Numbered from the stretch's first letter, positions 17,541 through 27,260 are shown. The stretch: DNA of 64,000 bases from Lactobacillus sp. CBA3605 (GCF_002970915.1 NZ_CP027190.1:2232001-2296000), one strand, 5' to 3'. Numbers and translations: made by a program. Notes: a model not told the origin generated them from the sequence alone.

Positions 17541-18662
17541 ATGAAAGTTATGCAAATTAATCTAGGTGAGTCTTTTGGTGGAGTTTCGTCAATGCTTTTT
17601 AATTTATATTCAGAAATGGATCATAGAAAAATCACATTTGACTTTGTGGCACCAAAAAAATCATCGTTTACAACGAAAAAAAATAGAATTGAAGCCATGG
17701 GCGGGAGAATTATTGAATTAAAGACGTCCGGGAATCTATTACAACGGAAATGGGAATTCTTTCATCGATTGGGTGAATTAATTAAAAATCAACAGTATCA
17801 AGTCGTTCATATCAATTCAGGATCAACGTTATTTAATATCCAAGTTGCTTGGATTGCAAAGTTGTGTGGTGTTCCTAAAATTATTGTACATTCACATAAT
17901 GCTGGTAATGATAGTCATGTAAAAAAGCTGATGATGTCGTTTGCAAGACCGTTATTAGAATGGGGACCAACGGATTATTTTGCATGTTCCAATAAGGCTG
18001 CAAAATATATGTTTACTAAGCAACGATATGAAAAAAAACAATATGAATTAATAAAAAATGCAGTTAACATTAAACAATTTGAGTTTTCAAAAGCTATAAG
18101 AGATGAGTATCGTGAAAAATTAGATTTGGTTGATAAGGATGTTATTCTGCATGTTGGCAGGTTTACACAACAAAAAAACCATAAATTTATTTTGAAAGTA
18201 TTTAGTGAAGTGTGTCAAACTAATAACAATGCTAGATTGGTATTGGTAGGTGCTGGAGAACTTCAAGATAATATTAAGCAATTAGCTAATAATTTGGGTA
18301 TATCTTCAAAAGTTTTATTTTTAAATTTACGTGAGGATGTTAGTCAATTAATGAGCATGAGTGACTTGTTGTTGTTACCATCTCTTTATGAAGGGTTACC
18401 GGTAGTTGGTGTAGAGGCTCAAGCAGCTGGAATGGGTTGTGTTTTTTCAGATGTTATTACTTCAGAAGTAGATTTAACACAACGTAATGATTTTATCTCG
18501 TTAAATTCTGACAAAACAGAGTGGGCAAAAAGAATAAATGAAATGTTAGCTAATAAAAACGATGCTGTTGCGCGTCGAGTACAAGTAAAGATGGTTATGG
18601 AAGCCGGGTACTCACTAACACAAGTTGCCCAAGACTTAGAAAAAATTTATGAGAATAAATAG
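17541..18662 (+). CDS. Family 4 glycosyltransferase (EpsF-like)
   Basis: The 373 residues form a GT-B enzyme. The N-terminus KVMQINLGESFGGVSSMLFNLY binds the acceptor side, and LHVGRFTQQKNHKFIL near residue 195 and PSLYEGLPVVGVEAQAAG near 280-297 form the nucleotide-sugar site with the E(x)7E motif. The protein is cytoplasmic and probably membrane-associated. It adds one sugar of the repeat unit; donor and linkage are unknown. It begins about 20 bases after the TagF-like gene in the same operon. Confidence 0.85.
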   Translation: MKVMQINLGESFGGVSSMLFNLYSEMDHRKITFDFVAPKKSSFTTKKNRIEAMGGRIIELKTSGNLLQRKWEFFHRLGELIKNQQYQVVHINSGSTLFNIQVAWIAKLCGVPKIIVHSHNAGNDSHVKKLMMSFARPLLEWGPTDYFACSNKAAKYMFTKQRYEKKQYELIKNAVNIKQFEFSKAIRDEYREKLDLVDKDVILHVGRFTQQKNHKFILKVFSEVCQTNNNARLVLVGAGELQDNIKQLANNLGISSKVLFLNLREDVSQLMSMSDLLLLPSLYEGLPVVGVEAQAAGMGCVFSDVITSEVDLTQRNDFISLNSDKTEWAKRINEMLANKNDAVARRVQVKMVMEAGYSLTQVAQDLEKIYENK

Positions 18663-18694
18663 GTTGAGCTAGACTTTAGGATTGGGATGGGTGT

Positions 18695-19882
18695 ATGACT
18701 AAAATAAAAAAGGTGTCATTAAATAATCGATTATTTATAGTTTTTTTAATACTACCATTTTTAGAGCCAGAATTTTTAAATTTTCATGCTAGAATCAATG
18801 CATTCTTTTTATTGTGGGAGATTTTCAATTGTCTTTTCTTAATATATATTTATATTAAGAAAAGACAATTTTCTCCTTACTTTGGAGTGATATTTTTATG
18901 GCGCTTTTACATCGGATTAATTTCTTTAATTAAGAATGGCAATATTGATAAAACATCGTTAGGACGAACTGTTTTTATTTTAGGATTAACATTAGCAATT
19001 GAACTTGGACTTAAAAGTGCACCTATGGATACGTTATGGGGATTATTTTATGTCATGCTTGGTTTATCCTCTTTTAACTTACTAAGTTGTTTTACAAACG
19101 GTATGGTAGTTAATAATGGGGTTCCATATTATGTTTTTGGATTGCGAACGCGGTTTACGGATAGTGCGGTACCGTTAATTACTCTCTCTCTATTATTATC
19201 ATGGTTCAGTGAGCACAAATTATTTTCAAAAATTAGCATTACCGCGCTAGTAATAGTAGTAGTTCAATTATTGGTAAAGTGGGTAGCAACTGGCATCTTC
19301 GTTGTTCTAATACTATTATTAGTAGTTATGATTAGTGATCATTATTCTTGGAGAATTCCGCCGAGAACTTCGTTGCTTGTTGGAATTGGTTTTATAATAT
19401 CAATTGTCTTTTTCAGAATTCAAAGTCTTTTTTCTTTTATTATTGTTAATTTACTTCATAAATCACTTGATTTTCATGGACGCATTGAAATTTGGAATGC
19501 TGCTATAAAAGTGATCAAAACAAGTTTATTCACTGGTTTTGGAGAAAAGGGTGACGGTGGCTTTGTTTATGTATGGTGGGCACCAACGTTAGCTCCCGCA
19601 CATGATATGTTATTACAATTGTTGCATGATGGCGGTCTGATTTCCTGTGCGTTACTACTATTGGCATACTATTTAGCTGTAAACAATTTAAGAAATATCG
19701 ACAAAAGAACCGCTAATATATTAACTGCCGCAGTTCTTGCTACTTGTTTTGCAGTTTTGACTGAAATAACAAGTTATTATGCCTATTTTTATATTTTACC
19801 CGTACTTTGTTCATGTGCACAACAGTTACGGGAATTAGGTACCCAGGAAAACGATCCTTTAGAATTAGATAATGGAGAATAA
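18695..19882 (+). CDS. Wzy-type polysaccharide polymerase (cluster A)
   Basis: The 395-residue membrane protein has about ten to twelve spans and a large extracellular loop late in the chain containing [30 protein letters not shown] and [14 protein letters not shown]. Those segments recall the O-antigen polymerase/ligase loop (GRxxxW, GxG, H(N/D)xxLxxxxxxG). It would join lipid-linked repeat units outside the membrane. Codons about 45-59 contain a perfect 20-base inverted repeat (listed separately). The stop overlaps the region of the next gene's ribosome site. Confidence 0.82.
   Translation: MTKIKKVSLNNRLFIVFLILPFLEPEFLNFHARINAFFLLWEIFNCLFLIYIYIKKRQFSPYFGVIFLWRFYIGLISLIKNGNIDKTSLGRTVFILGLTLAIELGLKSAPMDTLWGLFYVMLGLSSFNLLSCFTNGMVVNNGVPYYVFGLRTRFTDSAVPLITLSLLLSWFSEHKLFSKISITALVIVVVQLLVKWVATGIFVVLILLLVVMISDHYSWRIPPRTSLLVGIGFIISIVFFRIQSLFSFIIVNLLHKSLDFHGRIEIWNAAIKVIKTSLFTGFGEKGDGGFVYVWWAPTLAPAHDMLLQLLHDGGLISCALLLLAYYLAVNNLRNIDKRTANILTAAVLATCFAVLTEITSYYAYFYILPVLCSCAQQLRELGTQENDPLELDNGE
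18827..18870. repeat. Perfect 20-bp inverted repeat inside the polymerase gene
   Basis: AATTGTCTTTTCTTAATATA (18827-18846) is followed by the four-base loop TATT and its exact reverse complement (18851-18870), then TTTTC. In RNA this is a 20-pair hairpin with a short U tract, about 130 bases inside the coding sequence, encoding [15 protein letters not shown]. It looks like an internal terminator or a cruciform-forming site. Confidence 0.9.
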
Positions 19883-19883
19883 T

Positions 19884-20414
19884 GTGAAAAAGGTTATAAA
19901 AATGAGTTATACCTGGTTAAGATTTTCTTTTATTCGTTTATTTAATCATGGTAAATTACAGGTTAATCCAGGTCAAAGGCGTTGGGAAAAAGGGTTGAGA
20001 ATATCAATTGATGGAAAATCAAACATTGATATTGGTGCTAATAATAATGTTCGTGAAGGTTTGAAGTTAAAAACTAAAGATGCTGTCATATCGATTGGAG
20101 ATAATAATTTTTTTAATTATAATGTCAGCATTACTGCCTTGGAAAGTATTACTATTGGGAATGATTGTAAAATTGCTAATAATGTTGTAATTATTGATCA
20201 TGATCATGATTATCGTAAGTCCAATAATGGTTATATTTGTAATCCCGTTTGTATTGGAAATAATGTTTGGATTGGTGCCAATGCGGTGATTGCTAAGGGG
20301 GTTCATATTGGCGATAACGCAGTGGTGGCTGCAGGAGCCGTAGTAGTAAAGGATGTATCTGCCAGTACTCTTGTGGGCGGAATCCCTGCAAAAAACATCT
20401 CGAGCTTTTGGTAA
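19884..20414 (+). CDS. Left-handed beta-helix acetyltransferase (hexapeptide family)
   Basis: The 176-residue protein shows repeated hexapeptides ([64 protein letters not shown]), with the catalytic His in IIDHDHDY. It ends [12 protein letters not shown], as in WbbJ/CapG-type O-acetyltransferases using acetyl-CoA. The GTG at 19884 was chosen because GGAG lies six bases before it; an ATG at 19872 would overlap the polymerase gene. It probably O-acetylates a sugar of the cluster A repeat unit. Confidence 0.87.
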   Translation: MKKVIKMSYTWLRFSFIRLFNHGKLQVNPGQRRWEKGLRISIDGKSNIDIGANNNVREGLKLKTKDAVISIGDNNFFNYNVSITALESITIGNDCKIANNVVIIDHDHDYRKSNNGYICNPVCIGNNVWIGANAVIAKGVHIGDNAVVAAGAVVVKDVSASTLVGGIPAKNISSFW

Positions 20415-20436
20415 ATATAATCTAAGGATGGAAATA

Positions 20437-21384
20437 ATGGATGCTTTAGTTTCTCTAATTGTACCAGTTTATAATGCCTCGCAATATTTAACTTCATTTT
20501 TTAAAATGATTCAGGATCAAACGTATAAAAATTTTGAGGCGTTGTTAATCGATGATGGATCCAGTGATAAAACCTTGGAACAGCTGAAAGTTGCGAGTGA
20601 TAGAAATCCTCAAGTGAAGTACTTTCATCAGGAAAATGCTGGTGTTTCAAAAGCTCGCAATCGTGGAATAAGTGAAGCAAAAGGTGAATTTTTAATTTTC
20701 GTAGATATTGATGATGAGTTTGAGCCAACCTATGTGGAGAAATTAGCCAATGCTGCTAAAAATAGACCAGTTGAATTAGTAACGTGCGGTTATACAGAAG
20801 TTACTAGTCAAAATATTGAATTATTTAAATATTCAGAAACAACTAATTATCAAAACTTGGATGTACTCGTTCAGAAAGTGATTCTGCATCATAGTGTATG
20901 TTCAGCCTTATGGAATAAAATTTTTTTTAAGGAAATCATTAAAAAAAATTCTATTTATTTCAACACTGAAATTTCTATTGGCGAAGATTTACTTTTTTTG
21001 GTTGATTATATTACCCATATTGAATGCTGGACTGAAATTCCCGATACGCTATATCATTATTTTATTGGACAAAATACAATGCAAAATTATAAAGTTGCGA
21101 CTGAATTTGATGAAAGATGGTTATCTGAATGGCAAGCGCTTATTCAGGCGCAGAAATCGCTAAGACAAGCTACCAATGGTTATATTTTTCAAAGTAATCT
21201 TTTTACCATGAAAAAAATAAGGGTAGCCAATAAGTTACTTGGCAGAATCAAAAAATATAAATTTAACACTAGGCTGAAATTAGAAATGAAACATTTTATT
21301 CAAGCTAATCTTGGATTAGCACTTAAAAGTTCTGAGTTTAATATAAAACAAAAATTAAAGTTAGTGCTCGTAAGTATTTTATAA
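20437..21384 (+). CDS. Family 2 glycosyltransferase (cluster A)
   Basis: The 315-residue GT-A enzyme begins ALVSLIVPVYNASQYL and has LLIDDGSSDKT near residue 40, NAGVSKARNRGI near 70 and the metal-binding IFVDIDDEFEP near 88, followed by CSALWNKIFF and EDLLF. The ATG at 20437 has AAGGA about nine bases upstream; longer in-frame starts precede that site and would overlap the acetyltransferase gene. It adds one sugar to the lipid-linked unit in the cytoplasm. The donor is not predictable. Confidence 0.87.
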   Translation: MDALVSLIVPVYNASQYLTSFFKMIQDQTYKNFEALLIDDGSSDKTLEQLKVASDRNPQVKYFHQENAGVSKARNRGISEAKGEFLIFVDIDDEFEPTYVEKLANAAKNRPVELVTCGYTEVTSQNIELFKYSETTNYQNLDVLVQKVILHHSVCSALWNKIFFKEIIKKNSIYFNTEISIGEDLLFLVDYITHIECWTEIPDTLYHYFIGQNTMQNYKVATEFDERWLSEWQALIQAQKSLRQATNGYIFQSNLFTMKKIRVANKLLGRIKKYKFNTRLKLEMKHFIQANLGLALKSSEFNIKQKLKLVLVSIL

Positions 21385-21414
21385 TGATTTTGGGTATTGT
21401 TTAGGAGGTGGATA

Positions 21415-22539
21415 ATGACAAAGAAAATACTAGTGAAGTGTTATTTGAAGAATAATCTGGGCGATGATTTGTTCTTATTAATTTTAGCGCAAAGGTATCC
21501 TGATACAAATTTTGAAGTTTTTGTTGATCCTGAGTTTAAAAAGGCATACAACAATATCTCAAATGTAAAAGTTATTACTAAAGGGATTTTTTTTAGAGCT
21601 ATTAATCGTTTCACAAAAATATTTCTGAAGGGTGGTATTTATAGCTTATTGAGTTATCGATATCATGCAATTGTGGAAATTGGAGGTTCAATTTTTCCTG
21701 AACGGCCTGAACATTCGGGTGTAGATTTGGAAAGAAAATACTTGGCTTCTAAATTTGAACATTATTTTGTGATTGGCAGTAATTTTGGCCCCTTTCATTC
21801 GAATGATTTTTTTGAATCTTATCATGATTTCTTTAATCAAATAGAAGGTTCTGTTTTTCGAGATAAAAAAACATTTTCACTTTTTTCAGATTTAGGCAAT
21901 GTTGAATATGCGCCTGATGTTGTTTTTACGATGAAACCTGTTGAAAATATAATCACGCATATGGTTTTGTCGAAAAGAAAATATGTGGCAGTGTCAGTCA
22001 TTGATTTATCAATGACTGATGCTTCACGTGATGAAGGGCTGTCTTCACTAGCACTTGAATACGAGGCGGTGGTTAAACAGGCTTTGATGAAATTGATCGT
22101 CCAAAAATATGCAATAAAGTTTGTACCCTTTAGTAATAATCAAAATGATTTTGTAATCAGTAAAAAGATTGCAACTCAAGTGAAAAGTGTTTTTCCAGAA
22201 GCTGATATAGAAATTTTGAATACAACTGATAATATGAAAAAAGTCGAATGCATTAAAAATAGTTCATTATTAATTAGCACACGGTATCATTCGATGATTC
22301 TAGGCTGGCTATTTGGTATTAAGCAGTGGGTATTATCATATAGTGATAAAACCGAACAGGTTGTTCAGGATATTTTTAAAGAGCAATACTATACAAATTT
22401 ATTAATATTGTCTAACGAGAAAGTCGAATTTGATGAGAATAAAATGAATACTATTGATGATGTTACGCCAATCAGCAAAATAGCTGAAAAGCAGTTTTAC
22501 TTTCTGGATCGTTACATGAAACTTCACGGAAAAGGTTAG
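21415..22539 (+). CDS. Polysaccharide pyruvyl transferase family protein
   Basis: The 374 residues start at ATG with AGGAGGT upstream and open KKILVKCYLKNNLGDDLFLLIL, the N-terminal motif of the CsaB/WcaK/PssM family. VEIGGSIFPE and, late in the chain, STRYHSMILGWLFGI match the family's conserved His-containing C-terminal part. Members transfer pyruvate from phosphoenolpyruvate onto a sugar as a ketal, adding negative charge; some relatives have other roles. In this cluster it would modify the cluster A repeat unit. Confidence 0.83.
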   Translation: MTKKILVKCYLKNNLGDDLFLLILAQRYPDTNFEVFVDPEFKKAYNNISNVKVITKGIFFRAINRFTKIFLKGGIYSLLSYRYHAIVEIGGSIFPERPEHSGVDLERKYLASKFEHYFVIGSNFGPFHSNDFFESYHDFFNQIEGSVFRDKKTFSLFSDLGNVEYAPDVVFTMKPVENIITHMVLSKRKYVAVSVIDLSMTDASRDEGLSSLALEYEAVVKQALMKLIVQKYAIKFVPFSNNQNDFVISKKIATQVKSVFPEADIEILNTTDNMKKVECIKNSSLLISTRYHSMILGWLFGIKQWVLSYSDKTEQVVQDIFKEQYYTNLLILSNEKVEFDENKMNTIDDVTPISKIAEKQFYFLDRYMKLHGKG

Positions 22540-22556
22540 TTGTACGAGGGGTGGAC

Positions 22557-23954
22557 ATGGATAAATATAAAAAATTATTTTCTAACTCAGTTGTTTTTGC
22601 AATAGGTAATTTAGGTAGTAAGATGATTACCTTTGTAATGGTTCCGTTGTATACTAGATATTTAACTACTTCTCAGTATGGTCAATCAGATGTGTTATCA
22701 ACATTAGTAAGCTTATTAACACCTATTTTAACGTTATCAATTATTGATGCTGTTTTTAGATTTGCTATGGATAAAGATTCTGACAATGGACAAGTGTTAA
22801 CAAATGGTGTTCTGTTAAGTTTGTTAAGTATTGCTGTATTTATATTATTATTACCCATAATTTCACGTTTCCATTATGCAGTGTATGTTGGTATTTTAAC
22901 TTATGCTAGTGCTATTGAATCTATGTTTCAGCAATTCGCCCGCGGTGTCGGAAAATCACGGTTATATGCGATTACTGGCATATTTATGACATTAATTACA
23001 GTTATTAGCAATATTATATTAATTGTCATTTTAGGTTGGAATCTAAATGGCTATTTAGCGTCTATGCTAATTGCTCAAGTTAGTGGTGCTGTGTTTTTGG
23101 TGATAGAATTAAGAGCATGGCGTTTTATTAAAATTAGCAAGATTAATAAAGAGCTTGTGATTAGAATGCTCATTTATAGTATGCCGTTAATTCCCAATAT
23201 GGTTTCTTGGTGGTTGAGCAATTCGGCAAATAAAATTTTTATTTCAATAATGATAGGTGCCTCAGCAAATGGTATTTATGCGGTTGCTAATAAGATACCA
23301 TCATTAATTTCAGTGTTTTATACAATATTCACGCAGGCTTGGCAGATATCGGCTGTTGAGGAATTTAGGAATAAACATGCGGGCCAATTCTTTAGTACAG
23401 TGTTAAATGCAACCCTTAGTGCATTATTAGTCGGCGTTTCTTTATTAACCGTATTTTCTAAAGTTTTGGTCAAGTTACTTTCAACACCAGCTTACTTTTC
23501 CGCTTGGCAGATTGTACCTTGGCTTGCCTTAGCTGTTTTATATTCAAGCATTTCATCATTTTTAGGAACGGTTTATACATCATCGATGAGAACTGGAGAA
23601 CTTTTTACAACGACAATAATTGGAGCAATAGTCAATGTCGCCATGAATCTTATTATGATTCCAATGTTTGGTGTAGTGGGTGCAGGTGTTGGAGCAGCGA
23701 TTTCTTTCTTTATGGTTATGATATTGAGAATTCGTGGAACGAGAAAGTTTATTAGTATACATATTAATTGGAAAAAACTCCTTTTTTCGCAATTAATAAT
23801 ATTTGTCGAAATCGGGTTGCTTTATATTAAATTAACGCCATTAAACTTTGCTGTTACGCTAATAACAATTATTTCTATAGCTTTAATTAATCTAAAACCT
23901 TTCATTCCTATTATGAAGTCCTTGTTAGATAATATGGTATCTCATTTTAAATGA
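22557..23954 (+). CDS. Wzx-type flippase (PST family, cluster A)
   Basis: The 465-residue membrane protein has about 12 to 14 spans and the family opening FSNSVVFAIGNLGSKMITFVMVPLYTRYLTTSQYG. It also has YSMPLIPNMVSWWLSNSANKIFI and VGAGVGAAISFFMVM. It would flip undecaprenyl-linked repeat units across the membrane for the polymerase. The ATG at 22557 has GAGGGG six bases upstream. It is the last gene of the AT-rich cluster and is followed by a terminator. Confidence 0.9.
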   Translation: MDKYKKLFSNSVVFAIGNLGSKMITFVMVPLYTRYLTTSQYGQSDVLSTLVSLLTPILTLSIIDAVFRFAMDKDSDNGQVLTNGVLLSLLSIAVFILLLPIISRFHYAVYVGILTYASAIESMFQQFARGVGKSRLYAITGIFMTLITVISNIILIVILGWNLNGYLASMLIAQVSGAVFLVIELRAWRFIKISKINKELVIRMLIYSMPLIPNMVSWWLSNSANKIFISIMIGASANGIYAVANKIPSLISVFYTIFTQAWQISAVEEFRNKHAGQFFSTVLNATLSALLVGVSLLTVFSKVLVKLLSTPAYFSAWQIVPWLALAVLYSSISSFLGTVYTSSMRTGELFTTTIIGAIVNVAMNLIMIPMFGVVGAGVGAAISFFMVMILRIRGTRKFISIHINWKKLLFSQLIIFVEIGLLYIKLTPLNFAVTLITIISIALINLKPFIPIMKSLLDNMVSHFK

Positions 23955-23968
23955 ACTTTTTGTAAGCT

Positions 23969-24003
23969 AACATCTAGCCACTTTGCTGACTGGATGTTTT
24001 TTT
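23969..24003 (+). terminator. Terminator at the end of cluster A
   Basis: ACATC...GATGT with an interrupted inner AGC/GCT stem is followed by seven T. It marks the end of the AT-rich cluster. Confidence 0.65.
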
Positions 24004-24290
24004 GCAATATTTTTTAATTTTTTTCTACCCATAAATAATTACATCACGCCATCATCCATGCCAAAAACATTATCCAAATCACATCAGCTAAAAATACATA
24101 CTATGTCTACAAATCATTTCCTAATTTTCCAAAAATTAAATATTATTATTTCATTATTCAAGAAAGTAAAGTTAATTAAAACAACCAGTAAAAAGCCGTC
24201 GTGACAGGGATACCCGTATGTAAATGGCTTCTTTTCGTGCATTTCTTTGATATAATATCACGATAAAAGTTTATTTGGGGGAAACCATTT
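24004..24290 (+). promoter_or_regulatory. Gene-free junction and promoter region of cluster B
   Basis: The first 180 bases are AT-rich with no credible gene; a 73-codon frame lacks a ribosome site. Next comes AAAAAGCC (about 24190) pairing with GGCTTCTTTT (24226-24235) around an inner GGG/CCC hairpin, which may end readthrough from cluster A. A TATAAT at 24251-24256, without a clear -35 box, and a GGGGGAAA ribosome site precede glf. Confidence 0.5.
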
Positions 24291-25412
24291 ATGAATAAGA
24301 AATATGACTATCTTGTCGTGGGGGCTGGATTGTTTGGGGCCGTCTTTGCGCATGAAGCTGCGCTACGTGGCAAGCACGTTAAGGTGATTGAAAAGCGCAA
24401 TCACGTTGCCGGCAATATTTATACGAAAGAAATTGAAGGCATCCAGGTTCATCAGTATGGCGCTCATATTTTCCATACGTCAGATCAAAGTATCTGGGAC
24501 TATGTAAATCAGTTTGCGACGTTCAATCGGTATACGAACAGTCCGATTGCGAATTATCAGGGACAAATGTATAACTTGCCGTTCAATATGAACACTTTCA
24601 GTAAATTATGGGGCGTGCGTACCCCTGCGGAAGCCAAGGCGAAGATAGAGGCTCAAAAAGCGGCGGTTCAAGCTAGCGGGCAACCTAAGAACTTGGAAGA
24701 ACAAGCCATCGCATTGATTGGAACCGATATTTATCAAAAGTTAATCAAGGGCTATACCGAAAAACAATGGGGGCAAAAAGCAACTGATTTGCCGGCTTTT
24801 ATTATTCGACGCTTACCCGTACGCTATACCTATGATAACAATTATTTCAATGACACTTACCAGGGGATTCCCGTTGGTGGTTATACGCAAATCGTTGAAA
24901 AAATGCTAGCTCATCCTGAGATTGACGTTGAAACAGGGGTCGATTTCTTTGCGCATAAGGCTGATTATCTAAAAATGGCCCCAAAAGTGATTTTTACCGG
25001 TATGATTGATCAATATTTTGACTATCAATTAGGGGAGTTAGCTTACCGTTCTTTGCGCTTTGAAAGTGAAACATTGCCTGTTGATAACTATCAAGGTAAC
25101 GCGGTGGTTAATTATACGGACGCCGAAACGCCATATACGCGGATTATTGAGCATAAGCACTTTGAATTTGGTAAGGGCAATCAAGATAAGACTGTGATTA
25201 CTAGGGAATATCCCGCTGATTGGCAACGGGGTGATGAGCCTTACTATCCCGTAAATAACACCCGAAATAACACGCTATATAAGCAATATGCGGCATTAGC
25301 AAAACAAGAAGGTCATGTTATTTTCGGTGGACGATTAGGACAATATCGTTATTATGATATGCATCAAGTAATTCACGCTGCACTAGTGACTGTGGCAGCT
25401 GAATTGAATTAA
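24291..25412 (+). CDS. glf: UDP-galactopyranose mutase
   Basis: This flavoenzyme converts UDP-galactopyranose to UDP-galactofuranose. The 373 residues have the dinucleotide-binding start YDYLVVGAGLFGAVFAHEAALRGKHVKVIEKR, the substrate motif HQYGAHIFHTSD, GYTEKQWG, RLPVRYTYDNNYFNDTYQGIPVGGY, and EYPADWQRGDEPYYPVN near the end. Those are the hallmarks of bacterial Glf. It is the first gene of cluster B, and galactofuranosyltransferase-like genes follow, so cluster B very likely makes a galactofuranose-containing polymer. Confidence 0.96.
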   Translation: MNKKYDYLVVGAGLFGAVFAHEAALRGKHVKVIEKRNHVAGNIYTKEIEGIQVHQYGAHIFHTSDQSIWDYVNQFATFNRYTNSPIANYQGQMYNLPFNMNTFSKLWGVRTPAEAKAKIEAQKAAVQASGQPKNLEEQAIALIGTDIYQKLIKGYTEKQWGQKATDLPAFIIRRLPVRYTYDNNYFNDTYQGIPVGGYTQIVEKMLAHPEIDVETGVDFFAHKADYLKMAPKVIFTGMIDQYFDYQLGELAYRSLRFESETLPVDNYQGNAVVNYTDAETPYTRIIEHKHFEFGKGNQDKTVITREYPADWQRGDEPYYPVNNTRNNTLYKQYAALAKQEGHVIFGGRLGQYRYYDMHQVIHAALVTVAAELN

Positions 25413-25475
25413 AGCGGCATAAAGTAGAAAAACACCTACAGAAATTGAGGTCAATTTTCTTCTGATGGGGGTTAT

Positions 25476-26603
25476 ATGAAAAAGAGATTAGCAGTAATTA
25501 TTGTTGGTATGCTTGGCTTCATCGCAATCTTAGGTTATTCAATCTATGCAATCAGTATCCAAAAGGGTCAAGATACCGTCATTCAAATTTATCAAAAGGA
25601 TGAGAATGGCACGCCGATTGTGTCGCCCTCACCAATCAAGTTGGTGGGGAAAGCTGGGCACCGCAATCTATTTAAGGCAACGCTTAGTGGCTATGAATTA
25701 ACGACAGCCAATCCGTTGCCAACGCGGTTGCCACGGCAGAATCAAGTGGTGCACCTGACCTATAAATCGACCTTAAGCCAAACTCAGATTCAGCATCGGT
25801 TAGCGACAGCTAAATATTTGAGCGTTGGCACGCAATCGGTTAATCAACCGGTGCTAAATGGGCAACAACTGGTTAATGTCAAAAATAAAAACACAGTGGC
25901 ACGGATTAGTACGAGTGATGATGGTAAGACTTGGACAAAATTACCGATTAGTTATCCTAAAACTAAGATGACTAAGCCGGTAATACTCTATGTGCAACAA
26001 CGCTTGTATTTATTTGACGGCGCCAAGACCTATATGACTACGAATTTTGTTGATTGGCATCAAAGTACCACGACTTTTAGTAATTCGGTGTTCAAGGATG
26101 GTCAGGTGATTGCGACGATGCCAGCCAAGAACGGGGCATCAACACTGGTGGTAACTGGTAAAAATCGCCGTTCAGGTAAGCGTCAGTATTATGCTGGGCG
26201 CGTTAAGTCGGCCCGTTTAACAGTGGCTAACTGGCAATCACTTCACCTGAAATCAACCATTGAACCCGTTACTTTTACCATGAATCAGCGTAATCAGCGG
26301 ATTTATACCGTTCAGACGACCAAACGTTATTTTAATATTTATCAGGCGAAAAAATTAACGGGACCTTTTAAATTAGTGAAACGAGTTAAACGGCCGACTA
26401 AAGTTACGGTTAATTCAGTGGCTTTGTTGCCCAAACGCAAAACCGGTTATCGCTTGGTATATAACGTGATTAATCGCCAGGGTGTTCAATCTGGGCCGGC
26501 TTATCGGGAGTTAACGGCCAAGTTTAAGCCGACTGGGCGGCAACGTGATCTAATAACCGATTTTTCATGGTATCGATTTGAGGTCGTTAATCATGAGTAT
26601 TAG
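25476..26603 (+). CDS. Membrane-anchored beta-propeller-like protein (cluster B)
   Basis: The 375-residue protein has one N-terminal membrane span (about 5-28) and a large extracellular part. The latter contains Asp-box-like and repeated blade-like segments (ISTSDDGKTWTKLPISY, YMTTNFVDWHQSTTTF, YYAGRVKSARLTVANWQSLHL, FNIYQAKKLTGPFKLV), as in sialidase or GH43-like propellers. No catalytic site is evident. Similar proteins follow glf in the L. plantarum cps3 locus as I remember it; their role is not known. It may bind or process the polymer at the cell surface. Confidence 0.6.
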   Translation: MKKRLAVIIVGMLGFIAILGYSIYAISIQKGQDTVIQIYQKDENGTPIVSPSPIKLVGKAGHRNLFKATLSGYELTTANPLPTRLPRQNQVVHLTYKSTLSQTQIQHRLATAKYLSVGTQSVNQPVLNGQQLVNVKNKNTVARISTSDDGKTWTKLPISYPKTKMTKPVILYVQQRLYLFDGAKTYMTTNFVDWHQSTTTFSNSVFKDGQVIATMPAKNGASTLVVTGKNRRSGKRQYYAGRVKSARLTVANWQSLHLKSTIEPVTFTMNQRNQRIYTVQTTKRYFNIYQAKKLTGPFKLVKRVKRPTKVTVNSVALLPKRKTGYRLVYNVINRQGVQSGPAYRELTAKFKPTGRQRDLITDFSWYRFEVVNHEY

Positions 26604-26615
26604 TGAGGAATGTGA

Positions 26616-27260
26616 ATGTTAGTCTATAAACCTAAAGAGCGGTTACGGCTGGCTTGGAAGTGGTTACCAATCGAGTTATTTGTGTTACTACTTAGTCTTG
26701 GTGGTGGTTGGCTGGTTAATCGGACATTAGCTAAGCCGGTATATACGGCCCGAGTTGATATTAGCATTCAACAAACTGCCACCAAGCGGCAAACGCAGCA
26801 GCAACGGCAAAAAATGCGTCGCCAGGATATTAACAATGTCACCCAATTTAATGTTATGCCACGTCAACCGGACGTTTTATATACTGCCAGTGAGTATGCC
26901 TATATGCGGTTTGGCATTTGGCAACCGGTTGGTGATTTAAGTGAGTCCGTTCAAGCTGTGGCCCGTCATCAGCAACCCGTGTTACGACTGTCAGTTTCAA
27001 GTACGTCTAAAACGATTGCCCAACAGAATGCGGTGGCATTTGATTATGCGGTGACAAAGTCGTTACGGCACTTAAAACGGTATCGAATCAGTTCAACGAC
27101 GCGTGCGGTGATTTTTGAACCTAATCGAATTACAGGTTCAGTTTATAAATTCTCCTTAATTGTGGGTCTTATCTTGGCACTATTAGTGCCGTACGTCAGT
27201 GCGTACTTCACTGGCGAGAAAGGTGGGTGGCATGCAAAAAATAAAAAAGCAAATTTCTAA
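26616..27260 (+). CDS. Wzz-like chain-length protein (cluster B)
   Basis: The 214 residues have membrane spans near 17-36 and 178-198 with a charged extracellular loop rich in Gln and Arg (KRQTQQQRQKMRRQD). This is the topology of Wzz/CpsC proteins, with a short cytoplasmic tail and no fused kinase. The ATG follows GAGG by eight bases. Its 3' end overlaps the next gene by 29 bases. The call rests on topology and context more than on sequence motifs. Confidence 0.65.
   Translation: MLVYKPKERLRLAWKWLPIELFVLLLSLGGGWLVNRTLAKPVYTARVDISIQQTATKRQTQQQRQKMRRQDINNVTQFNVMPRQPDVLYTASEYAYMRFGIWQPVGDLSESVQAVARHQQPVLRLSVSSTSKTIAQQNAVAFDYAVTKSLRHLKRYRISSTTRAVIFEPNRITGSVYKFSLIVGLILALLVPYVSAYFTGEKGGWHAKNKKANF

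Noticed and set aside
18827..18870. Invertible promoter or phase-switch element inside the polymerase gene
   Set aside because: The loop is only four bases, so inversion between the arms would change almost nothing. A hairpin or deletion effect is more likely.
23983..24204. 73-codon frame after the cluster A flippase
   Set aside because: It begins inside a terminator, lacks a ribosome site and is only AT-rich low-complexity sequence.
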